From the NCBI RefSeq assembly GCF_030269925.1, contig NC_085129.1:17351501-17415500 (forward strand): DNA of 64,000 nucleotides, written 5' to 3'. Made by a program: the position numbers and the translations under genes. A model generated the notes under the pieces. It was not told the origin of the DNA. It ran no database searches and was given only the letters and a program-made list of their open reading frames with translations. Source of the DNA: Bombyx mori (Eukaryota; Arthropoda; Insecta; Lepidoptera; Bombycidae). The stretch's first letter is position 1. Each line of letters starts with the position of its first letter. This document shows positions 52,161-62,258 of this stretch, piece after piece.

Positions 52161-52983
52161 TAATATTTGTTTATATATGTTTTTATATGTATATATTTAT
52201 GATACGTATATGTATATATTTATGTATATGTATTTATTTAAGTACGAGTATTTGTATCTATAAATATTATGTATGTTATATATACACATATTATTATGTT
52301 TCAGTAATATCACCTTCACACTACACCCACCAAGCTTCATCTCTGCACTCCCCTAAGGTAGACTGTTAGAGAATGCCTATGGCATTAAGTCCGCCTTTAT
52401 ACTTTATAGTATAAGAAGTTATAAATAAATAAATAAATAAAACTTCAGCCAAAGTGTATCAAGATACAGTCTTGGATCATGTTGCGAAACCTCTCAGCAG
52501 TACACTTTTTAAAATATACCGTGGACTTTCCAGCAGAACTCTGCACCTGGTCACAAGGCACGAACTACCCAAGCCTGTCTTGAAACCAACGTTCCGGACT
52601 TTATAAGAGTTAAAGACTAGCCCTCATCTAGCCCAGACTCAACCCTTTAGACTTCAAATTATGATCAGTTTTAGAGGACATGGCCTGCTCTATACGACAC
52701 GGCGACATTCAGTCTCTTAAAAAATCTTTGGGGCAAGCAGTGGCGAAATTTCCCTTGGAAACAGTGCGTAAATCCATAGATTCGTGGCCAAACAGATTAA
52801 AGGCCTGTATAAAAGCCAAAGGTGACCATTTCAAATAGATTTTTGTGTTTATTTTTTGCTGAAATTTTAATAAATAATAATATGTAGGTATAAATTTTGA
52901 TAATATTACATAACTACATTTATAAAAAAATGCATATTCATTTGTCACGGAACTTATGTTTGGACTAGGTATATGTGTTTTAC

Positions 52984-53302
52984 AGTGCAACGGTTGCCCG
53001 ACTCTTCAAGCCAAAAGGCATTACTGCATCACAGCAGAAATAGGCATGGCGGTGGTACCTACCCGTGCGGACTCACAAGACGTCCTACCCCCATAGTAAT
53101 CACGCAAACTTCATTTTTTCAGGTTCGAAATTTTGTTCACGGTGTTATTCCTTCACCGTGGAAGTCATTTTTGAACACTAGCTAATTACGAATTTCAATA
53201 TTATAGAAAAATTTTTACCTCCATGCGGGATTCGAACACTGGCACCATCGCATCGCTCGATAGGAATGCGGCGTCTTATCTTTTCGACCACGATCACTTT
53301 AT
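52984..53302 (-). repeat. Bm1 SINE, old copy
   Basis: ACGGTTGCCCGACTCTTCAA through GGGATTCGAACACTGGCACC to CGACCACGATCACTTT, strongly diverged, 3' end missing. Confidence 0.78.
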
Positions 53303-53317
53303 AGGTTTAACGACATA

Positions 53318-53560
53318 AGGAAGATCTTCCACCGAGCGGGTGATATTGCTCGGTAGACCGACGCGACGGTCTAAATTTTGTTATTCGGAACGTGTATATA
53401 TGCAAGCTCATCTTGAAAATGTCGTAAGCAATCTTTCAGGCAACTGTCCAATATCTTGTCTTGTATGGGCTGCCGCCACAACTTCAAAGGTAAAGTGCTT
53501 AAGAAATCTCCAACAAATAAACAAAAAAAAAACCTACCAAATTTATTACTATACTGACGT
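53318..53560 (-). repeat. Dispersed repeat F, third copy
   Basis: GGAAGATCTTCCACCGAGCG to TGTATGGGCTGCCGCCACAA. The minus strand has CLRHFQDELAYIHVPNNKI and AISPARWKIF. Confidence 0.5.
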
Positions 53561-53639
53561 AGTTTAAAAACCGGTGCTATGAATACATTAAACGGGTCGC
53601 GATTTGACTTGTTATTATGATTACGTCTCACAGATTAAT

Positions 53640-53795
53640 CAAAGCCTCTCTGGGTCTAGGGAGAGGCTTCGGTTCTCTGAGGAATTATACAATAATGGTA
53701 ATAAACGTACCGTATTCATAACCACATTCGAGTTTATGTATAGTGTTCTATTTTGGTACGCTTTTATTATCTTGATTTGTATGTACCTAAAGGTG
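53640..53795 (+). repeat. Dispersed repeat with hairpin
   Basis: AGCCTCTCTGGGTCTAGGGA forms an 8-bp stem. 53708-53790 matches the reverse of 40130-40215. Confidence 0.4.
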
Positions 53796-53797
53796 GT

Positions 53798-53970
53798 TTT
53801 TTTTTATTGCCCAGATGGGTGGATGACCTCACAGCCCACCTGGTGTTAAGTGGTTACTGGAGCCCATATACATCTACGACGTAAATGCGCCACCCACCTT
53901 GAGATATAAATTCTAAGGTCTCAAGTATAGTTACAACGGCTGCCCCCACCCTTCAAACCGAAACCGAACC
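53798..53970 (-). repeat. Bm1 SINE, truncated
   Basis: TTTTTATTGCCCAGATGGGT to CCCCCACCCTTCAAACCGAAA. Confidence 0.8.
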
Positions 53971-54109
53971 TTGTTTGTGTGTGTGTATGTACATGCATTT
54001 CAATTGATTGGTACACCGCGTGTAATTAGTTTCCAAACGATTCTTTTCCAGCTGATGGTTGTCTGGAAGAAATCGCTCTTAGCGATAAGACAGCCAATTG
54101 TACTTTTTT

Positions 54110-54281
54110 TTGTATTTAATGTTCCGCAATGTTTTTTTTTGGTTAAAATAAAGAATATTCTCTCTATATTACTCAAAAGAAAAATATATAAAAAAATAAT
54201 GTTTGTCCGATGTGGGAATCAAACCCACGATCAAAGGCGCAATAATCAGGGCCGCTAACTACCGCATCACCGAGTTAGTCG
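54110..54281 (-). repeat. tRNA-derived SINE (same kind as 39129)
   Basis: The minus strand starts GACTAACTCGGTGATGCGGT (A-box) and has TCGTGGGTTTGATTCCCACA (B-box/T-arm), then an AT-rich tail. No matching acceptor stem or CCA-end context for a functional tRNA. Confidence 0.65.
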
Positions 54282-54289
54282 TTTAGAGA

Positions 54290-54597
54290 TGACCTCTCGT
54301 TTTTACCATCGCAGCGCCCGCCACCGGAATAGAGTTCATCCATACCACTTAGAACCGCCACCTTAATCCACAGTGCGTTTCCAGATATCGTTCTTACCAG
54401 GTGCCATCCGGCTTTAGAACGAACTTCCCTCTATGGTGTTTCCTGAGTACTATGAGACTCCTTCTTCAAACGAGGTTAGCGAGAGTACTCAATGACAGGC
54501 AGGTTGTGCCTCTGGTATTAGTGATGTCCTTGACAGTAACAACTCATCATCATGTGGCCCGTATTCTAATCTGCTTACAATGGCAATAAAAAAAAAC
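54290..54597 (+). mobile_element. LINE-B 3' end, divergent
   Basis: CCATCGCAGCGCCCGCCACC, AGAGTTCATCCATACCACTT, CAGTGCGTTTCCAGATATCG, GGCAATAAAAAAAAAC. It ends 47 bp from the minus-strand exon at 54644. Confidence 0.72.
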
Positions 54598-54643
54598 ATT
54601 TACATTTAAAAACTGAAAGAAAAAAATACAAATCAAAACTTAC

Positions 54644-54761
54644 CCGTGTTTGCTTCGATTAATTTCCAAACGTATTCAAAAAATATATAACAAAACGTGA
54701 CAACACTGATTACCGACGCTATTAAAGAGAATAAAAAGCTTTCACAATATTCCACTAGCAT
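54644..54761 (-). CDS. Unrecognised gene, first coding exon (signal-anchor N-terminus)
   Basis: ATG exon on the minus strand (ATG at 54761-54759) ending at the consensus donor GTAAGT (54643 downward). It encodes 39 residues, MLVEYCESFLFSLIASVISV onward, ending KLIEANT plus one G. Residues about 9-32 are strongly hydrophobic and flanked by charged residues, so a membrane anchor or uncleaved signal is likely. The single leftover G combines with AG at the 5' end of the exon at 24804 to give Glu, continuing in frame into NMADDS. That phase match is the main evidence that the two belong together. Upstream (54765-54860) is GC-richer and contains TTTCCCGC. I do not recognise the protein. The downstream intron would be 29,839 bp. 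Confidence 0.65.
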
Positions 54762-56034
54762 TTAGCGTAACCGGACGTTTTGAAAAATATTAAAACGTGC
54801 GCGCCATTTCCCGCCCGAATAGTCCACCGCAGCGAATCACCCGACGTCCGTTCGCGATTTGATTCGCCCAACAATACACTCCAATTGACATTAATGTTAC
54901 CTTATTACATCACCAAATTCAATAGTTCATCACTGGCACGCACAACTCACTACACGAACCACGATTCAACTTTATATTATAATAAACATTCGCGCGGTTT
55001 AACTTTTTCAATGCGATAGGATTTGATAGAAGTACCGTGTATCAAACCGCTGCTAAACAGCGCAGCGCTTTGTATTAAACGTAGATATTACTTGCTTTAT
55101 AAATGCAGCTGTTTGAAGCTACATTTTAAGCTGAATTGTAAATACGTCGTTGACCCGTGAACTCGAAGATACGTTATCGAGAGATAATGGCTCCTTGACA
55201 GAAAGAATGTCTAAAAATAGTTTAGTTCAGGGAATGAAACACGCATTTTTACAAATTAGCTACAGCGCTGCTTGCTAGCATTCTGAAGGGAAAAATTAGT
55301 AGATTATTTGGCACGGCGTAGTTCAAAATTACGGAAAACATTACGTGAGATAAACGTGGGTGTATGTACACAGTACAATACGTTATATTTCTTTGGCGTA
55401 AGGAATTATCGACAGTAGATTAGATGTATAATCTAATCAAATTTTCTCATAAATAATACTTACATTAGGCGACCTCAAATTTGATCTATTTTCTCAAACG
55501 CGCCAAAAGAAACAACCGTAATAAACATTTAGGAAGAAATTTGGTAGAGTTAGGGCCTATAATAAACATGCCATCAAACATAGCTATTTCTGGTAGGTAT
55601 AATTTAAAGCTGTCATTACTAGAAAATAAATTTAAAGAGAGGGTCGTACATATTTGATATACTTTAATTTAAAATAAATATTTATTAACATACATAGTTG
55701 TAAAGTCAATATAATATACTAACACATTATGAGCCTACGAGTAATAAGTTTCGAAATAAAACCTTTTTTTTAAGACTTTGTGTAAGACATTTGAGAATTA
55801 CAATGAATTACTGCATTCTCACCATCATTAAGTTGTTTTCTGCAACTAATTAAAACTTCTAGGTAATTAAAATATTAGTGGAACAAAAAAATTCCAAAAC
55901 TTTTAGAAGATCTTCGTTTTTTTGTGTCTGTTGAAAACCAAGCAATTTTTTTACATGTATGCTTATAACATGTATATTTATAATATTTAATAAAAAATAT
56001 TAATCGTGGATGTTGTTCATGTTTACGTCTGAAG
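54762..56034. other. Upstream region of the minus-strand gene; otherwise unrecognised
   Basis: 54765-54900 is GC-richer with TTTCCCGC and CGCGCGCC-like words, suited to a promoter for the 54761 ATG. 55030-56034 is AT-rich without recognised features. Confidence 0.4.
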
Positions 56035-56641
56035 CAGTGATGGATTTAAGTCTCAAATATATTAAGTGTATAATCTATGTCTATGGATTTAGGCTTCATA
56101 CCGCCCTAGGCCCTATTTATCTCGCCATACGTGGAGCGCCACCCTTAATGTCAGAATAAATTTTATTAATTTTTATCCAATATTTTTATTTTAAACTAGC
56201 TGACCCGGCAGACTTCGTAGTGCCTCAATCGATAAATAAAAGACATAAAGTTTTGTATAAAATAAACTTACACAAAAGAAATCTGCCCGACGGGGGACAG
56301 ACACATCAAAGGAAAAACATTTTTTTTTAATTCCGAGCATTTTCATATTTATCTACCATTTAAACCTTATCTGGACTTCCACCAATAATTCAAGACCAAA
56401 ATTAGCTAAATCGGTCCAGCCGTTCTCGAGTTTTAGCGAGACTAACGAACAGCAATTAATTTATATATATAGATTTAAAATAACTAAATATTTTTTTTTA
56501 TCAAAAATAATCTTGCCTCATTTTCAAAGGAGTCTTTAAATATTTTGCGATTCAAATTTTGGCATTTCAAAAACTTTGCATCCCTCAAATCATGCCGCCC
56601 TCAGCCTAGGCTTTACGCGCCTAGGCGTAAATCCATCACTG
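56035..56641. mobile_element. hAT-type non-autonomous element (607 bp)
   Basis: Terminal repeats CAGTGATGGATTTA and its complement, beginning with the CAG...CTG typical of hAT. The 8-bp flanks GTCTGAAG (56027-56034) and GGCTGAAG (56642-56649) differ at one base and are the expected 8-bp duplication. Subterminal GCCCTAGGC/GCCTAGGC words are repeated. The middle is an RTE insertion. Confidence 0.82.
56196..56474 (+). mobile_element. RTE-type LINE 3' end inside the hAT element
   Basis: Begins CTAGCTGACCCGGCAGACTT, contains CGGTCCAGCCGTTCTCGAGT and ends TATATATATAGAT: the common insect RTE-type 3' end. No open frame. Confidence 0.7.
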
Positions 56642-56693
56642 GGCTGAAGTATATATATCTACATAAAATATGGTATCTGGCTTTGGGGATTTA

Positions 56694-56800
56694 CCGCTAG
56701 GGGCATTGTTCTAACTGTATACAATAAAAAAAATTGATTTCGCTTTTACGCTATCGAGAACGATAAAACGTTAAAAAACTCGCACTAAGCACACTATAGC
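56694..56800 (-). mobile_element. Palindromic MITE (MITE-P), one arm
   Basis: ACCGCTAGGGGCATTGTTCT, TTTACGCTATCGAGAACG, AAAAAACTCGCACTAAGCAC. The left arm is missing. Confidence 0.7.
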
Positions 56801-57845
56801 CACAACGATCGATATGTGTACAGTAAGCGTTTTTTTTTCTTTCTTTTTGGTTTAGGTTATGACAACTTAAAATTTTGATGCTTTGATGTTTCTTCTTCAA
56901 CAAGTTCAAAACAAGTTCATTATAAATCGTTAATTTTATTTAAGCATTAAGCGACAATATTGGAACAATACATGGGAACGTACAGATAAACAATAACGAA
57001 TTTTAATGTCCATTGAAAAAAAAATAGAAAACAAAAAACATAATCTCGCATTCATCTTTGTCATGTTATTTCTAATGTTTCGACTGACCGTCTTTCATGA
57101 CCACAAAAATTATAAGGTATTCAAAACGTCAGAAAAATCATAATATTAATAAACCTTAAGATTAAACCGTTAAAATAGTTTTATTTAAATGCACGGCTCG
57201 AAAAAAATACTAAAAACGAAGTTAAACAACTTTAGTAGTATTCGATTTAGTAGTTACTACACTTACTATAAGGTAATACTAAAATATTCCTGGCAACTAT
57301 CTTTTGGCAATAAATGGGTTGTCATACTTAACAAAAGGAAAGGTTTCCAGATTTTTTTTAATATTTGGAACTCTCAGTTCCTGAACTAATTTGAATTAGG
57401 TACACCATGTTGCGTTTTTGTAGATTTTTATTTCTCTCGCCAATATTTCTTGCTAGACATTATCGCCAAGTGGGTTACTTTATAATTTCAAATTTGACAT
57501 ATTGTTATTTTTTTCGGTGTAGTGGATTAAGTTTTTTTTTGTGGTCGTCTCAATATGGTGGCAAGAATTTACTAAAACCTCAAATCTCTATGGATTTTTT
57601 TCGGATCTAGGTACCACAATTGTGCTCTTTGACGATCATTAAATGATTTGTTGAAGCTATAATTGTTCCATGCTTAAACCCGAAGATCTATTAGGCTTAC
57701 AAAGCTACAAGCTTACAAAAATAAATTATCACTGAAAATATAATTTATCAAATTGTTTGTATTAAAAAATCTATTGTTTTATCATTGAGTACAAAAATTA
57801 TCTCATCTAAATAGACTATTAAAAAATCAAGCTAATTTGTTTCAC
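56801..57845. other. AT-rich intergenic stretch, nothing recognised
   Basis: Small frames at 57189-57610 are unrecognised and AT-driven. Confidence 0.4.
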
Positions 57846-57847
57846 TA

Positions 57848-57952
57848 AAGTGACCGGACGAGATGGAAACAGCCTACGAGACGGCCACGGTCAAGTTTCA
57901 GGGACACGACCTTCAGCAATGAATAAAGCGACGAAGAAGAAGAAGAAGTGAA
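57848..57952 (+). mobile_element. LINE-C 3' end with (GAA)n tail
   Basis: GACGGCCACGGTCAAGTTTC then GGGACACGACCTTCAGCAAT match 20268-20310. The end is GCGACGAAGAAGAAGAAGAA. Confidence 0.6.
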
Positions 57953-57964
57953 TTAAATAACAAT

Positions 57965-58125
57965 ATTTCATTTAATATTTATTTAATATATTTTGTACAC
58001 ACAGCCGTTAGAAGAAACACGACAATAAGGATACAGAGTACAAGGGCATTACTTATTTCATGTTGAAATCTCTTCCTGTAGGCCCGCAAAAGGAAAGAAG
58101 AATGAGGAACACAAACCTAGTGCAT
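57965..58125 (-). repeat. LINE-E 3' tail, reversed
   Basis: ATTTATTTAATATATTTTGT, CAAGGGCATTACTTATTTCA and AATCTCTTCCTGTAGGCCCG correspond in order to 15640-15775. Confidence 0.55.
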
Positions 58126-58191
58126 ACAGTAAACATTACGTATAATAATATATACAAATTACAAGATTCAAAACAATATACATACATACAA

Positions 58192-58195
<4 letters not shown>

Positions 58196-58240
<45 letters not shown>

Positions 58241-58242
58241 CT
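58196..58242. repeat. (CA)n(TA)n microsatellite
   Basis: About 15 CA units followed by 7 TA units, in the intergenic region 380 bp upstream of the RBM26/27 start codon. Confidence 0.95.
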
Positions 58243-58621
58243 CACATACTTAAGCTTACTTTATATTATAATACATTATACAAATATATATACTTTTATT
58301 TAATAATAATTAGCTTAACGTGAAAAAAGTTAGCTTAAAAAAGGAATGAATTTTTTTTTCCGGAATTAAGATAAAAAAATATCGCAAATATTTCTAGAAT
58401 GTTACACGACAGTTCCCCGGAATCAGAAGTTTGATGTCTAGTAACACTTTTTAGGCAAAAAAAATTGTGAAGTGTGATAACTACGTGCAGACGTAATTTA
58501 TATTAGAAAACTAATTTTCGATAATATTATAAACAATTAATTAGATATTTAAGTGATCAAGTGCACTTTTGAATGGATTATTACAAATAAAAGTATTGTT
58601 GATTTTTTTAGTTTTTCCGAT
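58243..58621 (+). promoter_or_regulatory. Presumed promoter and 5' leader of the RBM26/27 gene
   Basis: No TATA box stands out; no gene or repeat after about 58330. The leader includes TTTTTTTAG just before the ATG, which may be a splice acceptor of a 5' UTR intron. Placement is by position only. Confidence 0.35.
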
Positions 58622-58680
58622 ATGTTAATAGAAAATCCGGACGCTTTCAAATCGTGGTTGACGTCCATATTGGAACCACT
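58622..58680 (+). CDS. RBM26/27 (swm): RBM26/RBM27 (swm) family, coding exon 1
   Basis: First coding exon of the RBM26/RBM27 family, known as nuclear RNA-binding proteins of the exosome-targeting, poly(A)-RNA surveillance machinery. The ATG follows a short AT-rich leader and encodes MLIENPDAFKSWLTSILEP plus two bases of the next codon. It ends at the donor GTGAGT (58681). Family members begin with a very similar stretch (ENxxALKSWLxxxLEP) that opens a PWI-like helical domain. The start is chosen because this ATG gives the family N-terminus at residue 1. A possible acceptor (TTTTTTTAG, about 58604-58611) lies just upstream, so a non-coding 5' exon may exist. The join to exon 2 restores Leu-Cys-Asp-Ala-Asp, the conserved continuation. 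Identification rests on recognising the family, not on a search. Confidence 0.85.
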
Positions 58681-61651
58681 GTGAGTACACGATGCCATAT
58701 TTTCGACTTATTTATTTTGTAATTTTGCATATTTAACGATTTCCAAGTCATATTTTCATTTTTACAGCCGTAAAATACGTGATTTTGCATATAAGTTTGT
58801 ATTTGCTTGAACTGATCACGTGACTTAGGTGTCAAATTACGCTTGGGGTGGGCGCGAAGTCGAAGTGGTTGTCAATTTCACATGTAGATACGGTTTTCAG
58901 ACTTGTTGCCAAGGTGAATTTTTCCATCAAACATTGATTTCGCCGTTACAGCATCTAGTAATACATGTGTTAAAAGTCGCTAAATTCCTTTATAAAACTA
59001 GATTTTGCTCACTGATTTGTCTATATCACTATTTTTCCAATAAAAAAATTATGTAAACACTGTAGCGTGCACATTTTTAACAGAACCAAACAATACTAGA
59101 CCACCTTCGTTACATGTGTGAGCTCACGAAATATCATTATACAAAAAAATAAGTACTTTCTGTTAACTTAGTAAACAATTTTTTTCCAAAATTATCCCCA
59201 TTTCGCCTTCGAGAACGGTTACGTTACAGCCAAAATTATAATAATAATTTAAGTTACCAATAGTAGTATTCAAAAGTAAATTGTAATCAGTAAGTTCATT
59301 TACTTGTGGACGGACATGTGACCCATAAAAATCAGTTCCGGGAGGAACATTTTAATAATTAAAATAAAACATGTTACTAAGGAGGGTGAAAGATGTAAAA
59401 ATAGAAAATTGCTTTAGTCTGAAATTGAGATTTTTAAACCGAACCGCATGAAAGAGTGACCCATAAATAGAATTGCAATTCAAAATTGGCAAATTCCTTT
59501 TTCCCAAAATATGTAAACCAAAAGTTAATGTTTAAATGTAAAATCTCTTCTAACCCAAATTAGCACTAATGGTGACATGTGTTTGTATTTGAAAGAAAAA
59601 AAGTGCTATTAAAAAGCACATACCAAAAGATTTTTCAAACAATTAGGCAATTCTACAATACTATTTTAAAATGACAAAATACAACAACTTTGAAAACATT
59701 CTTCTGAAAGAACTTACTATGATTTGTTGTATGTAGCATTATATTTTTAATTCTCAAACGTAATTACTTACTTATATTATTTTTAGTTTTTAAGTTAATG
59801 AACGCATGTGAAACTTTGTGTTTTTCAAACTTCGAAACTTCTCAAAAGTGCTCCTATATTAAGCAATTCATATGTACCTGTGCAGTTTTTATTCCAATGC
59901 ATCACATTATTTTATTTTATTTATTTATTAGGCGCACAATACACATTGCAAGTTAAAAAAGAAAAGATACACAATAAATAACAACAAGTACAAAATTTGG
60001 CTTGTAATTAAGCCATGCACGCACAAATCAGGACAAATGTGCTAAGTACACAATGTTCCATACAACTATAGGATTTACATTTTTTTTTTTTAATTTTTAC
60101 TAACTATCTCGCCACGTTAACTGGTCCCGTGCTAAGTTCGTAAAGAACTTGTGTTACAAGTACCAGATAACGGAAATAAATATAATATTTTTATTATACA
60201 CATACATATATTTAATATACACCCATAACCCTGGAAAGACGTTTTATATTTATCATACAAATATCTTCCCTTGGCGGGATTCGAACCCGCAACCCCCTTG
60301 TGTAGTGACCATGTCACTTACCACTACACCAGACGGCCGTTTACATTCTTGCTATGTATATAGGAATCACATTCTACCTATCATGAAGAAGTATAGAATA
60401 TAATCAACTTCTTTACATAATAAAACAGACGTAAGCCTTACTTTGGCGGCATCCACATCTTGGTGCCACCACCTAGGTAGATCAACAGATGTAGTGAAAT
60501 AAATAGTCTGAAATCTATTTCCAATAAAACAATTACAAGGTATAATTTTAGATGGCTCCCACACAACTGTTAAAGTTAGCTGTTTGTCTTAGTGAAACAC
60601 TAAAAATAAACCTCGCTTTGCTATGATTCACACATGTTAATTTCACATGGTGCATTAGTTTGACCAAAAATAGATATTAATATCTCAGTACCAAAGAAGT
60701 AACGTTTTTATTATTTATTCAGTTTAAAACGTAAAACTAATCACAAATAGTTGGACACAATTTAGGATGATGCATAATGTAGTTGAAAGAGAGGTTTTCT
60801 AGTTGGGGTGTTCAGCTTTTTGTTTTTTTTTTATCTGTTATGGTAAATTTAGAATACAAAAAAACATTCTGAAACCTTTCTCGTTGTGTACCAAGCTGCA
60901 GCTCTAAAAAATTTCAATAAAATTTGGAAAATAATTGTTTCCATACAGAAAAGAATAAAAAAGACACAATTTATAATTTATTATTGTTGTTATATTGTAA
61001 TTTACGGTACCCAGCTAGGAATTATTGATGTTTTAACAGTCTGCTCACACAAAGTTTGGAAGTCAGGTTATGGTGACAAAGTAAAACAAAAGTAATGTAC
61101 TAGAATAAATAAAATTACTAATTAAAGTATCTATACATGTTTAATTTCAAGTACAAACAGACATCACTATAGTGAAATTTAAAATAAGAGTGTAATAGAC
61201 AGTAGTGAAGCTATTTTAAGCCTTAGATTAGATACCATAATCCTGCTCTGAAGCCATAATACAATGTAATTTAAACAGCATACAGCCATTATACAATGCG
61301 ATGGAGCTGATTTATGTCTCAAAATAGGTGGTGTCAGACTGTCAGTCATGTTGTGTGTTTTACTGGTTTCGGTAACCAACTGGGCCTGACCAGGTAGACC
61401 TTTTGGTTGATCTTATTTCTACCTGACTGCATTAATGATAATTTAAAACTTTACATTCTAGTTATAATTATTTTTTCTGTTTTTATTTTATTCTTCTGCA
61501 ATAATTGGAATCAATACTTGACACAATGACATTACTGATTTGTTTTTTGTAAATAGTAGTAAAATAAATTGATTCTAAAGTCTGAACTGACAACAACCAA
61601 ACTGGAATGTGTAAAGGCTTTTGCTTAACACAGTATATCTTTATGTTACAG
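58681..61651 (+). other. Intron 1 of the RBM26/27 gene
   Basis: AT-rich intron of 2971 bp between donor GTGAGT and acceptor TTACAG. The only recognisable content is a minus-strand tRNA-derived SINE (60090-60342), probably with older AT-rich flanking repeat at 59925-60085. Small open frames at 58829-59056 and 60886-61095 show no family resemblance and I regard them as chance. Confidence 0.8.
60090..60342 (-). repeat. tRNA-derived SINE in RBM26/27 intron 1
   Basis: The minus strand has GGCCGTCTGGTGTAGTGGTA (A-box), a perfect T-arm GCGGGTTCGAATCCCGC, then a non-tRNA body with a TTCTTTACGAACTTAGCACG stem-like region and poly(A). The seven bases after the T-arm do not pair with the 5' end, so it is a SINE and not a tRNA gene. 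Confidence 0.75.
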
Positions 61652-61770
61652 TTGTGATGCAGATCCAGCAGCCCTCGCCAAGTATGTTTACGCTCTTGTC
61701 AAGAAGGACAAACCCGTGGACGAGCTCCGTGAGGTGATGATGGATCAACTCGATGTGTTTCTCCAGCAGG
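61652..61770 (+). CDS. RBM26/27 (swm): RBM26/RBM27 (swm) family, coding exon 2
   Basis: Internal exon bounded by acceptor TTACAG (ends 61651) and donor GTATGA (61771). With the CT carried over from exon 1 it reads LCDADPAALAKYVYALVKKD, then a short charged linker and DQLDVFLQQ. The patterns CDADPxALAKYVxALVKKDK and DQLDVFLQ are hallmarks of the RBM26/27 N-terminal PWI-like domain. The exon is 119 nt, takes one base to finish a codon and leaves one G for the next, which matches exon 3. No stop or frameshift is seen. It is separated from exon 1 by a 2.97 kb intron holding a tRNA-derived SINE. The conserved reading frame against AT-rich non-coding surroundings makes this one of the safest calls in the window. 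Confidence 0.92.
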
Positions 61771-62126
61771 GTATGATGAATTAATTCAATCAATGAATGA
61801 TCAAAATACCACATTTATATTCTTCTTCTTTCTTTCCTTACTTCCTTCCAATAAGAAGGAAAGGGTAATAACCCTCTGCTGGGGTGTAGGGCTCTAATCA
61901 AATCATTCCATTTACATCAGTCTTTGGCAGTCTGTTCTAGCTCCTCCCACATCATGCCTAAGACACTCATTTATATAGTAGTACTTAAGTCATTTAAAAA
62001 AAAACAATCATGTTATTTAATGCTGTGTAAAAAAACATTACTTTATTATTATTATTATTATTAACTCCTTATAAATTATGTTAAACACATTAAGAACAGT
62101 TTTATAATTCTTATTCTCTAATGTAG
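61771..62126 (+). other. Intron 2 of the RBM26/27 gene, with a LINE fragment
   Basis: Intron of 356 bp. Positions about 61850-61960 carry a dispersed-repeat fragment. Read on the minus strand it gives the kind of peptide found at the C-terminus of RTE-like LINE polymerases (WEELEQTAKD-like). It is short and old. Confidence 0.55.
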
Positions 62127-62258
62127 AAACCAAACCATTTGTTGAAATGCTGTTTGGTTCCCTTGAGAAACAAGAGTATCTGAAACATAGTCGGGAGCCA
62201 GAGAAGCCTACTCCTCCACTACCAGAACCTGAGAAAGAACCCCAGTTGGAGAACCATG
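62127..62258 (+). CDS. RBM26/27 (swm): RBM26/RBM27 (swm) family, coding exon 3
   Basis: Internal exon after acceptor AATGTAG (ends 62126), ending at donor GTAAAA (62259). With the G left from exon 2 it reads ETKPFVEMLFGSLEKQEYLK and then a proline- and glutamate-rich linker (PEKPTPPLPEPEKEPQLE). In the family the sequence after DQLDVFLQ is ETxxFVExLFxxxxxxxYL, so the N-terminal domain finishes here and a disordered linker begins; CCCH zinc finger and RRM domains should follow outside the window. The exon is 132 nt and leaves one base. The following intron (from 62259) runs to the window edge and contains the LTR element starting near 62734, in the same orientation as the gene. Confidence 0.9.

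Larger units (their letters stand above)
47641..52442 (+). mobile_element. LINE-D: Jockey/CR1-type LINE end, interrupted by a mariner
   Basis: 5'-truncated LINE lying inside the decayed mariner and itself split at 47920/51437. Removing the mariner and one TA gives one continuous reverse transcriptase frame: SGVPQGGILSPLLF, then stop TAA, IFINLI, the catalytic box YADDLQLYAQ, and NPAKCQAI running into IVGSQRLLYRLDMAYV. It then continues to the C-terminus (LLWNALPLKIRSATTREAFK, stop at 52158). The stop after LLF is the only defect I see. The 3' UTR is AT-rich, contains a hairpin (ACTTTATAGTATAAGAAGT region), and ends in AAATAAATAAATAAATAAAA (52424-52442). A copy of the same tail lies reversed at 44262-44560. 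Confidence 0.8.
47495..52969 (+). mobile_element. Decayed maT-type mariner, outermost layer of the nested stack
   Basis: Transposase remnants flank the large inserts. Left: about 47505-47640 reads TKEAAQVVGKVQRGHYPALV then MVWWGVSYQGVPKVHFHRNK. Right: about 52441-52840 reads TSAKVYQDTVLDHVAKPLS, a damaged catalytic region with several frameshifts and stops, then SLKKSLGQAVAKFPLETVRK and a terminal KAKGDHFK stop. The 3' end CCTAGTCCAAACATAAGTTC (minus strand, ending 52969) matches the maT terminal repeat and is followed by TA (52970-52971). The 5' third is missing. It is clearly an older relative of the mariner nested inside it: same family, but broken in several places. Confidence 0.75.

Noticed and set aside
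54195..54281. tRNA gene on the minus strand
   Set aside because: Only the promoter-like boxes match a tRNA; no acceptor stem. A SINE head, same as 39129.
60268..60342. Functional tRNA gene on the minus strand
   Set aside because: A- and B-box and T-arm are good, but the 3' seven bases do not pair with the 5' end and a SINE body with poly(A) follows.
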